Notes: a model not told the origin generated them from the letters alone. A DNA stretch of 64,000 bases from Bolinopsis microptera (GCF_026151205.1 NC_087072.1:24135603-24199602); one strand, 5' to 3'; counted from the first letter of the stretch, positions 18,002-31,139 are shown. Numbers and translations are program-made.

Positions 18002-19414
18002 ACATTTTCTTATTGTCCTGCTGGTTTGTTGACCAGCCTCATAGAGCTAGCTCCGTGAGGCCGAGGCTGGTCAGCATATCTTCAATTTATTACATATTTT
18101 TTACACGCTAACCTAACCAGCTGATGGGCATTATCATGACATAAATGTTATTTATAATGAATCTGGTTACTGCATTAAAACCCCAATTTACCGTGGAATT
18201 TTGACGGATCACAGTTTAAATTTACCTCTGTAGCTATTCCCACGATAGAAATCTTATTTTTATCAACGGCCGTGATGAATGGATTTCCAGTAGGATTTCC
18301 AGTAGAAATGGATTTCCAGTAGATTTCAAGTCGAATCACTTCGGGCTTATTTTGATAGCTTTGAGCTATTACAAACCAGTTGCTCCTCTTCTCACTAACT
18401 ATCGGACGATTTACGTACTAAAGTTCGATAACGAAAGTTCGTGGTTTTCGAATGTCACTATACTATTACATCGGGTCTCAATAAGAGGTCTCCACTGCCT
18501 AGGCATCAAACCTTGGCAATCGGTAATTTTCCTCTGGCCCGGAGTCAGCTGACCCTAGGGACCAGAGGATAAAGACGTAGAGACTGTGTGTATCTACAAA
18601 AGTGGATGTTTTTACAAGAGACAGGGCTTGCAATGCAAGGGAAGAAAAATGGGCGAAACAATCATAAAGTGTATATTATATGAATTAGCAAATAGAAATT
18701 CAAACAATCCTACGCTACAATAAATGTTTATTACACAATTACTACTATTATACTAATACTATTACTACTATTATACTAATGAACGTTATAAATTCGAGAT
18801 CCTGGTCATGGTAGAAGTAGAACCTACTAACCTACAGGTGGACATGGATTAAGTTTAACCCATTTACCCGAGCTAACTGTCAATAAACTTAATAATCACT
18901 TCTGCTAATTGAGCGAGCATGCTGTCTCTTTTATTGTGCATGTGGATGGCAAAAAAACAGTATTGTCTTTGAGGTGCTGAAAGTTAAATTACCAAAGAAA
19001 GTTTTGATTAACAGAAAATCATCAAAATAAAAAATAGATTTTGGATGATCTTTGAAGAAAAGCTTTTCTGCCGTTTTCTTGGCCGAAATTTCGCTGTTTG
19101 ACTCAATTGTTGTTTTGGCTGTTATAGTTGTTATATCAAAATTGTTCAAAAAGTAGATAGAAACATTTTTTTAAGTAGATTTTATATTATTTCCTTTCAG
19201 TGGATAAAAACGCAGCTAAATTAAAACACGACAACTGAAATGCTACGTAATGTTACGTGAAAATCATGAAATATTTAGCGCAATCACTATACTTTCAACA
19301 TTTTCATTTATTTATTTCAAATCTTCTTAAAATGCCTCTCAAAATCTTAATTTTATTTCGAAGTATCCATAACAGAAGTCCGATAAAGAATTCAAACCAA
19401 AAAGATAAATTATT
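18002..19414. other. Intergenic, hairpin and microsatellite
   Basis: Positions 18019-18077 form a hairpin with arms GCTGGT..GACCAGCCTCA and TGAGGCCGAGGCTGGTCAGC. 18290-18322 has GGATTTCCAGTAG repeated three times. 18735-18782 is a TACTATTATACTAA-type microsatellite. The sequence just before 19415 should hold the 3' UTR of the PAN gene. No additional gene. Confidence 0.45.
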
Positions 19415-20682
<1,268 letters not shown>

Positions 20683-21135
20683 AGGAACGTACTTTAAATA
20701 CTATAGTCCGGCTCCGTCCTCCCAGAGTAAAGTCAGTTTAGTAAATTGAGGAGTGTCTGTACAATCAGTACAATTTGTGAAAAGAAACTCATGGTTAGTC
20801 TATAAAACACACGAAAAGCAGTGTGCTCCTTACCCATTAGCCTCTACCTTTGTTATCAAAACACGTGATTCGATCACGTGATGTTATCTCATTGTAAACA
20901 GGGTTTATTTGTTTGATTACGTGTAGCTTATGGTAAAGTATTAACACAAGTTAACTAATAATATTATGTATATGCAAGCACAGATTCGAAGTAGAAGGAA
21001 ATTTCGAGATCGTCTGGAAGGGCTGATCTAAAAGCAAGCTCTGCTCAGTATTTATAGCTAATCTAACTAAACTATCACTAACGAGCTAGTTAACAAATAT
21101 ATGACATCTAACTTTGCTCTACAAATTAATTATCT

Positions 21136-21290
21136 TTCGCCGCGATTTTCTAGATTTTCGCGGCACGTGCAGAATCGCGATTTTTACCATTCTCCGCGAC
21201 CAATCGCGATTTTTGACGTTTGCCGAGACAAATCGCGATTTTCTCAGATCCTCGCGACAAATCGCGATTATTCCAGTTCGCTGAGGACCA
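21136..21290 (+). repeat. Minisatellite of palindromic CGCGA..TCGCGATTTT units
   Basis: Five units of about 30-36 bp, each with a CGCGA(C)..AATCGCGATTTT core, separated by short variable spacers. Each unit is itself nearly self-complementary (CGCGA and TCGCG). Confidence 0.75.
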
Positions 21291-21787
21291 AATTTGCGCA
21301 TTCTCCTTTAACATTTAAATCCGAGGGCCAAATATCAAGTTCTTTATAATTATATGGAACCAATCACATGTAGGTACGGACCGAATGTAGGTACGGACCG
21401 AAAAAATATTTTCGGCTCATAAGGATCAGGGTAGCATGAACATAAACAAAAGTAGTTTCCAGAAAAACTTAATTTCGATTTAGAAAATTTTTGGTCCGAG
21501 TCATTCTCGATAGGTACAAGGAAAGTGCATCAATATGTAAGTTACTCTCCTTGCTTCTATATAAATATAACCTTTATAATAATTCTTACGTAAACATTAT
21601 AATAATTTTCTATTATCACTAGAAGCCGTACACACCTATTATCTACCCAGGAAACCTTGCTGGCTGGGGCCTAACTTCGAAAGTAAAAGAGCTAGAGACT
21701 TTTTTTTGCAAAATGTTCGCCTTGTAAAAGTAACGTTACCTCCCCAGGAGGAAAATTAGGGACATTGTAAAGAGAGAGAGAGCGCTA

Positions 21788-21935
21788 TTGAAAAATTATC
21801 ACCTCTAGCAAGCCCGCCAGGCAATAAGGATTCCTGGGATCGAAATTCTGTTTTAAAAAACAGTAATGCCGGCCGGGACCGGGACCGGAGCAAAAACGCC
21901 AAATCCCGGCCGGTATCCCGGTCGAGCTCTGCTTG
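21788..21935 (-). repeat. CAG-ended CCGGGACCGGGACC element fragment
   Basis: Contains GCCGGCCGGGACCGGGACCGG and ATCCCGGTCGAGCTCTG, shared with 16276-16390, preceded by AAAAATTATCACCTCTAGCAA, shared with 17143. The ends CAG..CTG suggest a short non-autonomous DNA transposon. Confidence 0.45.
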
Positions 21936-22541
21936 TAATTGTATCACGTCGTGACCCCCCAATCCCAATCCCATTTCACTTATAAGTATCGGTGCGAAAG
22001 CCACGACACAGCCGCGTACTCGTGCAGGCCTACAACGTGTGGCAATTACCGTTTACTTCTAGACTCTAGCTAGGGTCTTAGATTACAATATTTACTAGGA
22101 AAATTGCAAATCACCTACCCGGTACAGATTGCAAGGATGTAGATTATTGTGCAAATGGGTCCGCTTATCTTAAACCTAATTTACAATTGAATAATGTAAT
22201 ATTATACAGGCACAGGAAGCAGGCGTGATATTTCCTCTGAATCCAAATGTGAACCGAAAATCATTCATGATCTTGGTTACAACTACAAGACGTTACATTA
22301 CCCTCTATTTACACTCCTTGGCTACACGAGGAGCCATACCAACAACCAATAGTAATACGATGACAGGAGAACTTTCCAAGTACTAGCCTGATTGATGAAA
22401 TTATGATAAATCGATAATAACATTTTATTCCCTTTTATCTAATTATCTGGTCACTGATATCTTTTGCAACGACCAACAAATAACATTCGATTTACTCGAG
22501 CACTAGTCACGTTTGCATTTTGGGGTTGGATTTCCGAAACG

Positions 22542-24695
22542 ATGATTCTGATAGTTCTCCTACTTGGGGTGAGCCTAGCAGAAGTACAGGCGGCCAAACA
22601 GTCGTGTCCCGAAGCTAAACAACTATTTGAGCGGTGTCTCAATCGTGGTGAGTCTCCAAGCCAGTTTAAAGTATTGATTATCATCTTGCTGAAACCTCCT
22701 CTAACCGAATTTAATTTTTGCTCGATTCTTTACAATTTAGTAAGTTTTAAGAAGTACGAGCACGACGTTGACAAATAAATGTCCAGGGTACGAAGCACGG
22801 CAATTGGAATACTGTATTCTCTCTGATAATGATATGGAGGTTAAGGATAGGAGCTGCAATAAAGCTGAAAAGATACTTTACACGACCTGCGGGTACCGAC
22901 AATGTAGCGGAAACTTCAGATCTGATGACGTCACACTCCCATCACCTGAAAATGACATGGCAGTAGCCTCAAATAACGACCTCTGTACGAAGATAGGATC
23001 TGAGACCCTGGAGAAGGGGGGCAGTGCAGTGGACGCTTCCATCTCAATCCTTCTTTGTCTGGGAGCAGTCCAGCCTCAGTCTAATGGTATCGGGGGAGGG
23101 GGCTTTATGGTCGTCCACACTAAGGAACATGACAACGTTATCAACTTCCGGGAAATGGCACCTAAAGCGTCCACCCAAGAAATGTTCGTGGAAGACAGCT
23201 CCTTGTCTGTAAACGGAGGGCTAGCAAGTGGGGTTCCCGGATCAGTGGCTGGATATTGGAAAGCTCATAGACTTTTTGGAAAACTAAACTGGGCTGACCT
23301 GTTTGCTCCAACTGTAGCTCTGCTGAACGAAGGTTTTCCAGTTTCAAAGCACATGGAATATGCACTCTCCCGTACGAAACAGTATCTGATAAAAGATTTG
23401 AATGCAAGGAAAATATTCTTCAAAAATCCTGAAGATCAAGAAAGCTATTTGAGGGAAGGTGAGATGTTCCGGAATGATAAACTAGCTGAAACTCTCCAAC
23501 ACATCGGTGACCATGGTCCCCAGGCTTTTTATAGAGGACAAATCGCAAAGAACATTGTTAGGGCCACGGTAAGTGTAACATATGATTCTTAATGTATACA
23601 ATCCAGTCTTTTATATTCTGCAATTCAAATAGGAGATTCGTGCAATGACCAGTTATTATTATTAAATATTTTTTGAATGGCTAATTAAATCATTTTCAGA
23701 AAGCAACAGGAGGAATAATGACCATGTGGGATTTATCACGATACCGTGCTCTGGTTCAAGAACCTCTCCAATTTGAGTACAGATCTAAAAGGTTCTTAGC
23801 TGTGCCACCTCCTGCCTCGGGCCATGTCCTTTCCATCGTGTTTCAGCTTCTGGACAATTTTGACCTCAGTTCCCAGGATGCTCAAGCATGGAGCGAGATT
23901 CTGGAAGCTATTAGATTCGGGTTCGCAATTAGGGGCCAAACCGGTGACCCGGAATTTTCCGAGAAATCAAAATGGTTGGTGGAAAAAGTTCAGAACGGAA
24001 CCTGGTCTAAGGAGATCCTGAAAAAGTACGTGAAAAAGAACAAAAACCAGTTCAGAGGGCCCTACGACAATGTGGATGAGTACATGCAATCTGGACCTCT
24101 TTACGAAAACTTTGACGGAACCCACACTGCGCATGTTTCCGTGCTTGGACCTGACGGAAGTGCTGTATCCTGCACCTCCACTGTCAACCTGTGGTTTGGG
24201 TCTCGAGTCATGACTGATGACGGCTTCATAATGAACAACCAGATGGACGATTTCTCGACCCCTGGAGCCGTCAACACGTTTGGGTTCCCATCTGCTCCTG
24301 AAAACTTCATTGTCCCTGGGAAACGGCCTATGTCGTCGACTGCCGCCTCAATCATCGTAGACGAGGAAGGTAGAGCCCGTTTTGCTACTGGAGCCGTGGG
24401 TGGGTCTAGAATCATAACAAGTACCATTCAGTCCATCATAAATGTTCTGGATTGGGGAATGACTCTGGAAGAAAGTCTTAATGCTAAAAGGCTTCACGAC
24501 CAACTTACAACAGAAACAAGGTACGAACCAGGATTTGACGAAAAGTTGCTAAAGGAGCTAAGGGAGATGGGATATAACATGGTAGAGAAGAGAGGAATTA
24601 TGTCCGCCGTATGCAGCGTGTCTAGTTTGAATGAGGAAACTGAAGCCCGTGGTGATCCAAGAAAACAGGGATCCGGACGTGTCATTAGGATGTAA
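22542..24695 (+). CDS. GGT: Gamma-glutamyltransferase with a Cys-rich N-terminal extension
   Basis: Three exons, 22542-22647, 22787-23568 and 23700-24695, join in phase to give 627 residues. An N-terminal hydrophobic segment (MILIVLLLGVSLAEVQA) looks like a cleavable signal peptide. About 60 Cys-containing residues follow (CPEAKQLFERC, then YCILSDND and YTTCGYRQCSG), which are not part of the usual GGT fold. Family motifs: GIGGGGFMVVH, FREMAPKAS, GVPGSVAGYW and PPPASGHVL. The autoprocessing nucleophile is the Thr of THTAHVSV (about residue 439), with SAVSCTSTVN, GFIMNNQMDDFS and GKRPMSS downstream. The predicted small subunit after Thr439 is 189 residues, the family size. The enzyme cleaves glutathione gamma-glutamyl bonds, outside the cell given the signal peptide. 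In GGTs the N-terminus is normally a membrane anchor, so a secreted form with an extra Cys module is unusual. Confidence 0.92.
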
Positions 24696-26757
24696 CTGTA
24701 AGTATTGATCAATACTTTTTGGACTCAATACTTCAATACTCAATGTAGTAGTGAGTCCAAAAACATTATAAATTATAACATGTTTGAATTGTTTATAATA
24801 ATAGTCGGTTTATAGTAGATCAGAGAAATTGTTTAATGTTTAACTGTACGACTTGCAGTTGGTCTAACCAGAGCCCTCACCACACACGCTTGCGGTACTT
24901 TTAGTGTAACTATAAGCACGTGGTTACTGGTTATATTATAGTTGGTTATATTATAGGTGAACTGTATTATATGACATTCAGACATTGATTGCTAACTAAC
25001 ATTTTCCTCTCATGTCTCAACATTTAGAAATTTAGCTTAATTAATTTTTCTTCACATATATTTTTATTGTCGATGTCATTATTTATATTATGAATACTTT
25101 GTCATTTTTAAATCATATCATTTCATTTACAATGATGAGGTTTTAATTTGACGGACTCAATATCAAATATTTATAAGTAAAATGTAAAACCATGACGATC
25201 GGTTCAAAATAAATAATGTTATTAAACATTAAACTAAAAATTACATATAAATGTCAAAGTGATTCAAATCAGAAACTTGATCGACAAAATGCCGATTCTG
25301 ACGGCCCTTAACTATACCGTAGCTCGACGCAATAGCTTGACGCAATATAACGTATAAGCATAAAAATACCCAGCAGTTAGCAGCAGTTTCTTTGCACTTT
25401 AGACTTAGTCTCCCTAGCTGTGTGGGCGCGATTGCAGTTTTTTGCACTTCGTTCCTCCTAGCTGTGTAGGGGGTGCACGATAAAAATAAACTTGCTATGC
25501 ACAGGAGGACTATAGTGCAAAGAAACTGCTGCTATAACTGCTGCTCACTGCTGCTCACTACTGGTCACTGCTGCTCACTACTGCTCACTGCTGCTGTCGC
25601 GCGCACTGCTGTGGTGCTAAAATTATCTACTAATATGAAGATGTCTTATCAAAAACACGTTGCAGCTTGAAGAAATTTAATTATACACATGCCTGGATCC
25701 TGTTTCAGATCAACACATACAGCTTGTCATGTGATGGAATATGAGCTGACTGGGGTGATAAACCTACACACGTCTTTATGACCTGAGCAAGCTGATAAAT
25801 TGTGAGTTGTGGGATGGTAGTGGAATTTCAAAGTCACGCCATGGGGAGATTATGTGCTGATAGTCAAGTTACCACATCATGCCATGGTGATAAAATTATC
25901 AACAATTATGAAGGTGTCTTATCAAAAACTCGTTGCAGCTTGCAGCCTGCATACTTGAGAAATAATTGAATTGAATAACCTTTTGCAAAAGTAGACTCAT
26001 ATTACAATGGTAATCTAATTGATTGATGTATATGGGGGACAGCAAGTAACTTCGTAGTTTCACATTGCCTTGTTTCTTTGCTTCAGTAGAAATTTAAAAA
26101 AATGAACTCTAAGCTTTTCTGTTGTTTAAACCAGCTTATAATTGCAAATAATTACCTATTAAAGACCCCTCCAAAGATTTATCTCCATTCTGGAGATGGA
26201 CCTGTAACTCTTGAGTCTGTCGAGCACTGCATCCAACATGTAGGAATATTTCCCAGTGGGCGCATTAAAGGATTACACCAGAGGAACGTGAATGGGGATC
26301 ATTGCAAATGTCAACTAGTCGGACAGAGATCATCTTCATCACTTTCTGAATTATCATTCATAACCAGTAGTTAGCACATCGTTGATTTTTGCTTTCAAAT
26401 GATAACTGCTACTCTTATCGATTTTATTGTTTAACTCGACGGCTTCTTCTCAAGAGCGAAGGAATGGTCATCACTTCATAACATGCTTCTCACGATGCTC
26501 TTGATCTAGGAAGAATGCACTTTTGCTGTGGTGTGTCACACTCCATATGAGTAAATCTCAAGGTGATGTTGATCTAGGAAGAATGCACTTTTACTACTTT
26601 ACTATGCTGTGTCACACTCCACATGGACAAATCTCGAGGTGCTCTTGATCTAGGAAGAATGCACTTTTGTTGCGGAGTGTCATACTCCATATAAATTTTT
26701 CATTTTGCTTACACTTTCTTAATTTTGTATCTTAACATTTATCAACCAATTAGAAAC
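24696..26757. other. Intergenic with tandem repeats
   Basis: After the GGT stop come a short palindromic region (24700-24770) and AT-rich DNA. 25521-25615 is a degenerate array of CTGCTCACTG. 25310-25460 carries inverted versions of sequences at 25470-25530 (GCAAAGAAACTGCTGC and its complement). 26102-26374 has a 90-codon ORF containing LHSGDGPVTLESVEHC, possibly an exon of the next gene but not joined to it here. 26491-26695 has three 75-80 bp repeats. Confidence 0.45.
26491..26695 (+). repeat. Three tandem units of about 75-80 bp
   Basis: Each unit contains TTGATCTAGGAAGAATGCAC followed by a CTTTT tract and a GTGTCACACTCCA-type block. Units begin near 26497, 26563 and 26641. Confidence 0.8.
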
Positions 26758-28001
26758 ATGGACAATTGTGGACTCACAATAAGATGTGGAGGGGATCGTT
26801 TCCCTGTGAGAGTGGGAGGAGAGATGGTACATACATGTTATTGCGAGTGGGTGCTCCTCCTCAACCCCGAGGAGCATAGTCTCCTGTACAGAGAGATTGC
26901 TGTAAGTTTAAACACAGAAAAAACTTAACCTCTGTTCTACTTAAAGTTAACCTTTCAGAGAGCGCAGATAATCTGCGGCAACAAGAAAGAGACTCTATAA
27001 CTTCTTTATTTATTTTTATGAATGTCATTTTATTTTATTTTATTCCAACACACAGTCCTCATAACAGAGCTGCTCCTCCCCCTCACAGTGAGGTTAGTAT
27101 TCTGTACAGCTATTCAGCTAACAGTGGTGTGACATTATTCAAGTTTTAAAGAACATGTTGTTTTATTACTTCTTCTATCTGAGGACTTGCATAGGTTCCT
27201 AACAATAGTTTTATCTTAACACCATCTGTTTTTATATTTCAGGAGGAGATTGTGCAGTTAATAAGTGGGGATATTCACCCGATCAGTGCTCACTGTGTGA
27301 ACATCACTGCGGATCTCGATACTGCTGAGAGTGTAAATGTGAGTTTTATATTTATCAGGTTTGTTTTTCTTCATATCAGAGCTTTCATTAGACATCCTTT
27401 CCACTTTCTATGGACTGATATTTTTGCATTGTTTGATTATATTTTTAATATGATATCTTAGTCATACTTTTTTTCATTCATCTTCATAGGAAAAAGCGTT
27501 AAAAGAAGTTAACAAAAGGCTACGCGAGGTAGAGGTATTGCAACGTGAGGCAGAGGAAAGGAGACGTGATGCAGAGGAAAGGAGACGTGAGGCAGATGTA
27601 GGGAAACGTAAGGCAGAGGAGGAGTGCGAGAGACTGAATGACAGAGCCATTCGGATTAAAAGAAGACTTATGGAATACATTGATCTTTAACGTGAGATTG
27701 ACTTGTATCACGTTGCGACCCCCACGGTCGTTTCACTATGGTGACGATACAGGGGGACGATACAGGGGGACGATACAGGGGGAGCCGCGCACTTCGTGCG
27801 CGGCGGGTCATACAACGTATGACAAAGATTGATTATGATTGGTGAACGTGTTTATAGGAAAAAGCCTTAAAAGAAGTTAACGAAAGACTACGTCAACGTG
27901 AGGTAGAGGAAAGGAAACGTAAGGCAGAGGAAAGGAAACGTAAGGCAGAGGAGGAATGCGAGAGACTGAATGACAGAGCCAATCGGATTAAAAAGACTTA
28001 A
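26758..28001 (+). CDS. Small coiled-coil protein with two alternative terminal exons, function unknown
   Basis: Exons 26758-26901 (MDNCGLTIRCGG..., 48 codons), 27243-27338 (EEIVQLISGDIHP..., 32 codons) and 27490-27690 (67 codons with stop) join in phase 0 to give 146 residues. A second copy of the last exon, 27858-28001, has the same acceptor context (TATAG before GAAAAAGC) and phase and also ends in a stop, so it would give a 127-residue form. Both terminal exons encode a charged helix built on a REAEERRR or RKAEERKRKAEEECERL repeat that should form a coiled coil. The first exon is Cys-rich (CGGD, HTCYCEW). A possible extra exon at 27056-27090 does not fit the phase. I do not recognise the family. 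The GT-AG sites and the two matching last exons are the main support. Confidence 0.55.
27700..27835 (+). repeat. Interspersed element, copy 1 (between the duplicated exons)
   Basis: It begins with TGTATCACGTTG and ends GGCGGGTCATACAACGTATGACAAAG. It matches 29808-29905 in inverted orientation. The word GACGATACAGGGG is present three times in tandem here and once in the other copy, so the array expanded here. It lies between the two alternative terminal exons. Confidence 0.7.
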
Positions 28002-28402
28002 CTGAATACTGGGATTCCTTGAAGAGGTCTTATTCTAATTGGAACCATCTAGGGGAATTAAATTAAATTATTGGATGCCAGGAACTATAATTAAATATAC
28101 TGGAATTGATTGACATTAAGAACTGAATACTGGGATTCCCTGGATAGGTCTTATTCTAATTGGAACCATCTAGGGGAATTAAATTAAATTATTGGATACC
28201 AGGAACTAAAATTAAATATATTGGAATTGATTGACATCAAGAATTGAATACTGGGATTCCTTGAAGTTGAAGAGGTCTTATTCTAATTGGAACCATTTAG
28301 GGGAATTAAATTAAATTATTGGATGCCAGGAACTAGAATTAAATATACTGGAATTGATTGAATCAAGAACTGAATACTGGGATTCCTTTAAGAGATCTTA
28401 TT
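28002..28402 (+). repeat. Minisatellite, about 121-bp unit, 3.3 copies
   Basis: Units begin CTGAATACTGGGATTCC at 28002, 28123, about 28243 and 28370. The first base follows directly on the stop codon of the second alternative exon. Copies differ by a few substitutions and a 6-bp insertion in unit 3. Confidence 0.92.
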
Positions 28403-28746
28403 CTTTTTTTGATTGAATACGCCCAATGGGCGCTGGTCTGTACCGAAATATAAAAAACATACAATATAAAATTATAGAGAAACATAGAGAATAAAATTCT
28501 AGCAAGCCTCCGAAAACTATTTAGCCTTGTGTGTCGACGTAACTAGAAAATAGCATAAAAATATGAGTTGCAGTTCAGGTTCTGTTACTTTAACATTTAC
28601 CAGTCTCAGCACTGAAAAAAACACACTAACAACTAAATAAGCTTTCAACGCGGTTCATTTATTAATTGTAAAAAGTGGTAAATCTACACACGGCAACTCC
28701 AGTCAGCACCAAATAACACTCAACATACATCATACATTAACTCTTA
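28403..28746. other. Spacer, nothing recognised
   Basis: AT-rich sequence between the minisatellite and the ORF1-like gene; it probably contains the 3' end of the latter. Confidence 0.35.
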
Positions 28747-29694
28747 TCAGGAGCTTTGGGACGTTTGAGATGATAAGGTTTTATCAGCCGTGCAGATCTT
28801 TCTGTCGCGTATGAAATAATGTTTATTTGAGTCTTTCTGGATCATCTGTTTCATCTCCTTAACAAGTTTACTATGCGCAAGCTGTTCCTCTTTGGTTCTG
28901 TCCGGTCCCAAATAAACATGTTTGAAAGAGTCACTGTCTCTGAGGTTTCGTGCACGCATCAAAATCAAGTCTACCTCACTGGCACAACCAAATTCGACCT
29001 TGATAGGCCTATTCTTACCCGGTTCCTTCCTTCCGATTCTGTAGACCTCACCAGTGCGGAGCACGGGGAAAGCGTCAGTTCCGTAAAGTATGTCCTTGAC
29101 AACTTTGTTGAGCTCAAAATCGGCTTCTTTATCACTTTCATGGCAACCGTAGATCATCAAGTACTTCGATCGTTTCTTCTCTTCATTTACAGTCCTGACG
29201 GCTTGTTTGATAGAGTTTTCTGTTAAAGGTTTCCCGCTAGGACGCTGAGCAGTGTTTTTCTTGACAACATCCGTCCAACTTTTCATTTCTGATTTAACTG
29301 TCTCCTGAACTGAATTCATCTGTCCTTGTTGAGTTTCAATAATTAGTTTCTGATCCGCTATTTTCTCCGATTTCATGACATCAATTTTCCCAGCAGCACT
29401 TTTACAAAGTTTAATATTCTTCTCCGCCAATTTCATTAAGCTGCCGATGATTTTGACGAGTGGATTTTTGTTAAGTTTCATTAAAGCGGTCTCAGTAAAG
29501 TCAGATCTACATGAAACATTGGCAACCTTGAATATTTTCTGAATTTCTGATGTCATCTCATGGTCCATCGCGTTGAGCCGGTCCACTGAAAAATCCATGC
29601 TACACAGTCGGCGCTGTTGAAAGTCGACGTGGCGAGTAACACTTTCACTGATAACGATCACTGATAAGCGAGCTAAAAAACAGTGCAAATACAA
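28747..29694 (-). CDS. Retrotransposon ORF1-like protein, second copy type
   Basis: An intact single-exon ORF of 315 codons. A methionine at residue 33 (MDFSVDRLNAMDHEM) follows a poorly structured leader and may be the true start. The middle is helical (KSEKIADQKLIIETQQGQM). Then come KKRSKYLMIYGCHESDKEAD, NRPIKVEFG and HVYLGPDRTKEEQLAHSK, collinear with RSKNLIVFGLKEEDEE, IRPVKITVP and VWICPDRSSEERAARK of the gene at 11816-12757. Overall similarity outside these blocks is low, so the two are distant relatives, not recent copies. As with the other gene, no polymerase ORF adjoins it. It is LINE ORF1-like, or a host gene derived from one. Confidence 0.6.
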   Translation of the reverse strand: MYLHCFLARLSVIVISESVTRHVDFQQRRLCSMDFSVDRLNAMDHEMTSEIQKIFKVANVSCRSDFTETALMKLNKNPLVKIIGSLMKLAEKNIKLCKSAAGKIDVMKSEKIADQKLIIETQQGQMNSVQETVKSEMKSWTDVVKKNTAQRPSGKPLTENSIKQAVRTVNEEKKRSKYLMIYGCHESDKEADFELNKVVKDILYGTDAFPVLRTGEVYRIGRKEPGKNRPIKVEFGCASEVDLILMRARNLRDSDSFKHVYLGPDRTKEEQLAHSKLVKEMKQMIQKDSNKHYFIRDRKICTADKTLSSQTSQSS

Positions 29695-29807
29695 ATTGGT
29701 TTACTGCGAACTAATTGGAACCTGTGTACCATTGTTTTCTAGAGACTGTGAGAATTTTCACAGTACCAAATTTGTTATACCTTTTTGGAAAAATCGGTGA
29801 GTTTTGC

Positions 29808-29905
29808 TTTGTCATACGTTGTATGACCCGCCGCGCATGAAGTGCGCAGCTTCCCCTGTATCGTCGAAGTGAAGCGACCATGGGGGTCACCACGTGATAC
29901 AAGTT
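29808..29905 (-). repeat. Interspersed element, copy 2
   Basis: Minus-strand match to 27700-27835: TGTATCACGTGGTGACCCCC at one end and GGCGGGTCATACAACGTATGACAAAG at the other. Together the inverted pair encloses the minisatellite and the ORF1-like gene. Confidence 0.7.
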
Positions 29906-31139
29906 CTGCTTAGGTGCCATATTTGCAACCGTGCGCGGCTTTTGGAGCAAAAGTAGGTGTCTGAGTAGTAAAACCAAAAATCGCGTAATTTGACGAAATT
30001 TGTTAATTTTTCTTGTATTATTCTGTCATATTTTCAATCTTCAGTTCCTTGAATGAAATCATTTTGAAAATTGGTGAAGACCTTTTTGATTCATGATGTC
30101 AATCCTTCGCATCTCGCCACATTTCGCCATTTGTGGTTACTGGGCCGCGCTCAGCCTGTCATTCCGCCTAATCTTTATGTTTATGAACATGATAGCCTGA
30201 GGTCCCCAAGTAACATTGCATTTGTGGTTGCGAGAAATATTATTGGATGCGCGCGCGGCCCAGCAGTGCATCGCGCTACAAAAAACTTTCCGATAGGTGA
30301 TAGGGCTTTCACAACTGTCCGAAAAATTTAGTGGGTATCGGAGTTGATATAGTGATGAAAATGGGGCAAAATACGGTGCTTTTAGCTGTAACTTTTAGCG
30401 CGATGCGTTACTGTGCCACGCCGCGCACTCAATGAGGCTTCTTACAGCTTCTCCTCACTAGATCGGCAAAATGCGCTACTGTGCCGCGCAGAGCTGCGAT
30501 GAATTGACATCGTCAATTAATCACAAGGGCAGAAATGAAGTTGTATCATTTCAGATCACTCAGATATAACCTAACAACATCAACATACATTAACTTAAAA
30601 AAGCAGAGGCTATATTTCACTTATATATATTATATTATTAATATATACTACTAATATTATATATTAGACCCAACTCACTCAGAACTCAGCACTGTGCACA
30701 AAGACGTTGAAACAGAGCTTCTCTCCCTACCAAAAACACTCATATTACCAAAAAGGAATCAATGAAACAGGAAATTTAATTTTAGCACATTTTTACAGAA
30801 TAAAAAGATGTAAAACAATTCATAAAATATAATGCCCATTTGGTGTATGACTTTTTGTCCTTGACTGTGCATGCTAGTTTGGTTTAAGAAAGACAGGTAA
30901 CTAACAGGGCAAGTAATGCGCGTGCCTGGAAGCTTTTGCACACACCGAAACGCTAGTTCAGTTAAGTTTATAGAGACAAGGCTCAGATTAGGACTAGAAG
31001 AAACATTTTTAGCAGACATTAGGGGTTCGATTTATAATTGTTACTATTAACTATAGGTTGCAGTCTTGTTGTGACAAAAAGTCTACACTAAAACATGCTT
31101 TAGTTTATATTGTGTAGTTCAAGGATATAAAATGCAGCT
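29906..31139. other. Intergenic with interspersed repeats
   Basis: 30080-30300 and 30390-30515 carry the GATGTCAATCCTTCGCA / GCATCGCGCTAC repeat words seen at 16440-16860. 30625-30665 is a TA-rich microsatellite. No gene was recognised; the 86-codon ORFs at 30071 and 30759 are not convincing. Confidence 0.45.
30080..30515. repeat. Interspersed repeat cluster, related to 16440-16860
   Basis: It shares GATGTCAATCCTTCGCA, TGGTTGCGAGAA, a GCGCGGCCCAG(C/T)AGTGCATCGCGCTACAA-type end and an inverted TAGCGCGATGC at 30398. The pieces are in mixed orientation, consistent with nested or inverted insertions of one family. Confidence 0.6.

Larger units (their letters stand above)
20683..22541. other. Intergenic between PAN gene and GGT gene
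   Basis: Divergent promoter region. It contains the CGCGATTTT-type minisatellite at 21136-21290, a repeated GTAGGTACGGACCGAA word at 21371-21400 and a repeat fragment at 21788-21935. No gene was recognised; the ORFs at 21101-21349 are shadows of the minisatellite. Confidence 0.45.

Noticed and set aside
26102..26374. 90-codon ORF as exon 1 of the coiled-coil gene
   Set aside because: It contains plausible protein sequence, but no donor/acceptor pair joins it in phase to 26758 with confidence.
29711..29977. 88-codon minus-strand ORF
   Set aside because: It runs through the interspersed element at 29808-29905 and shows no protein features.
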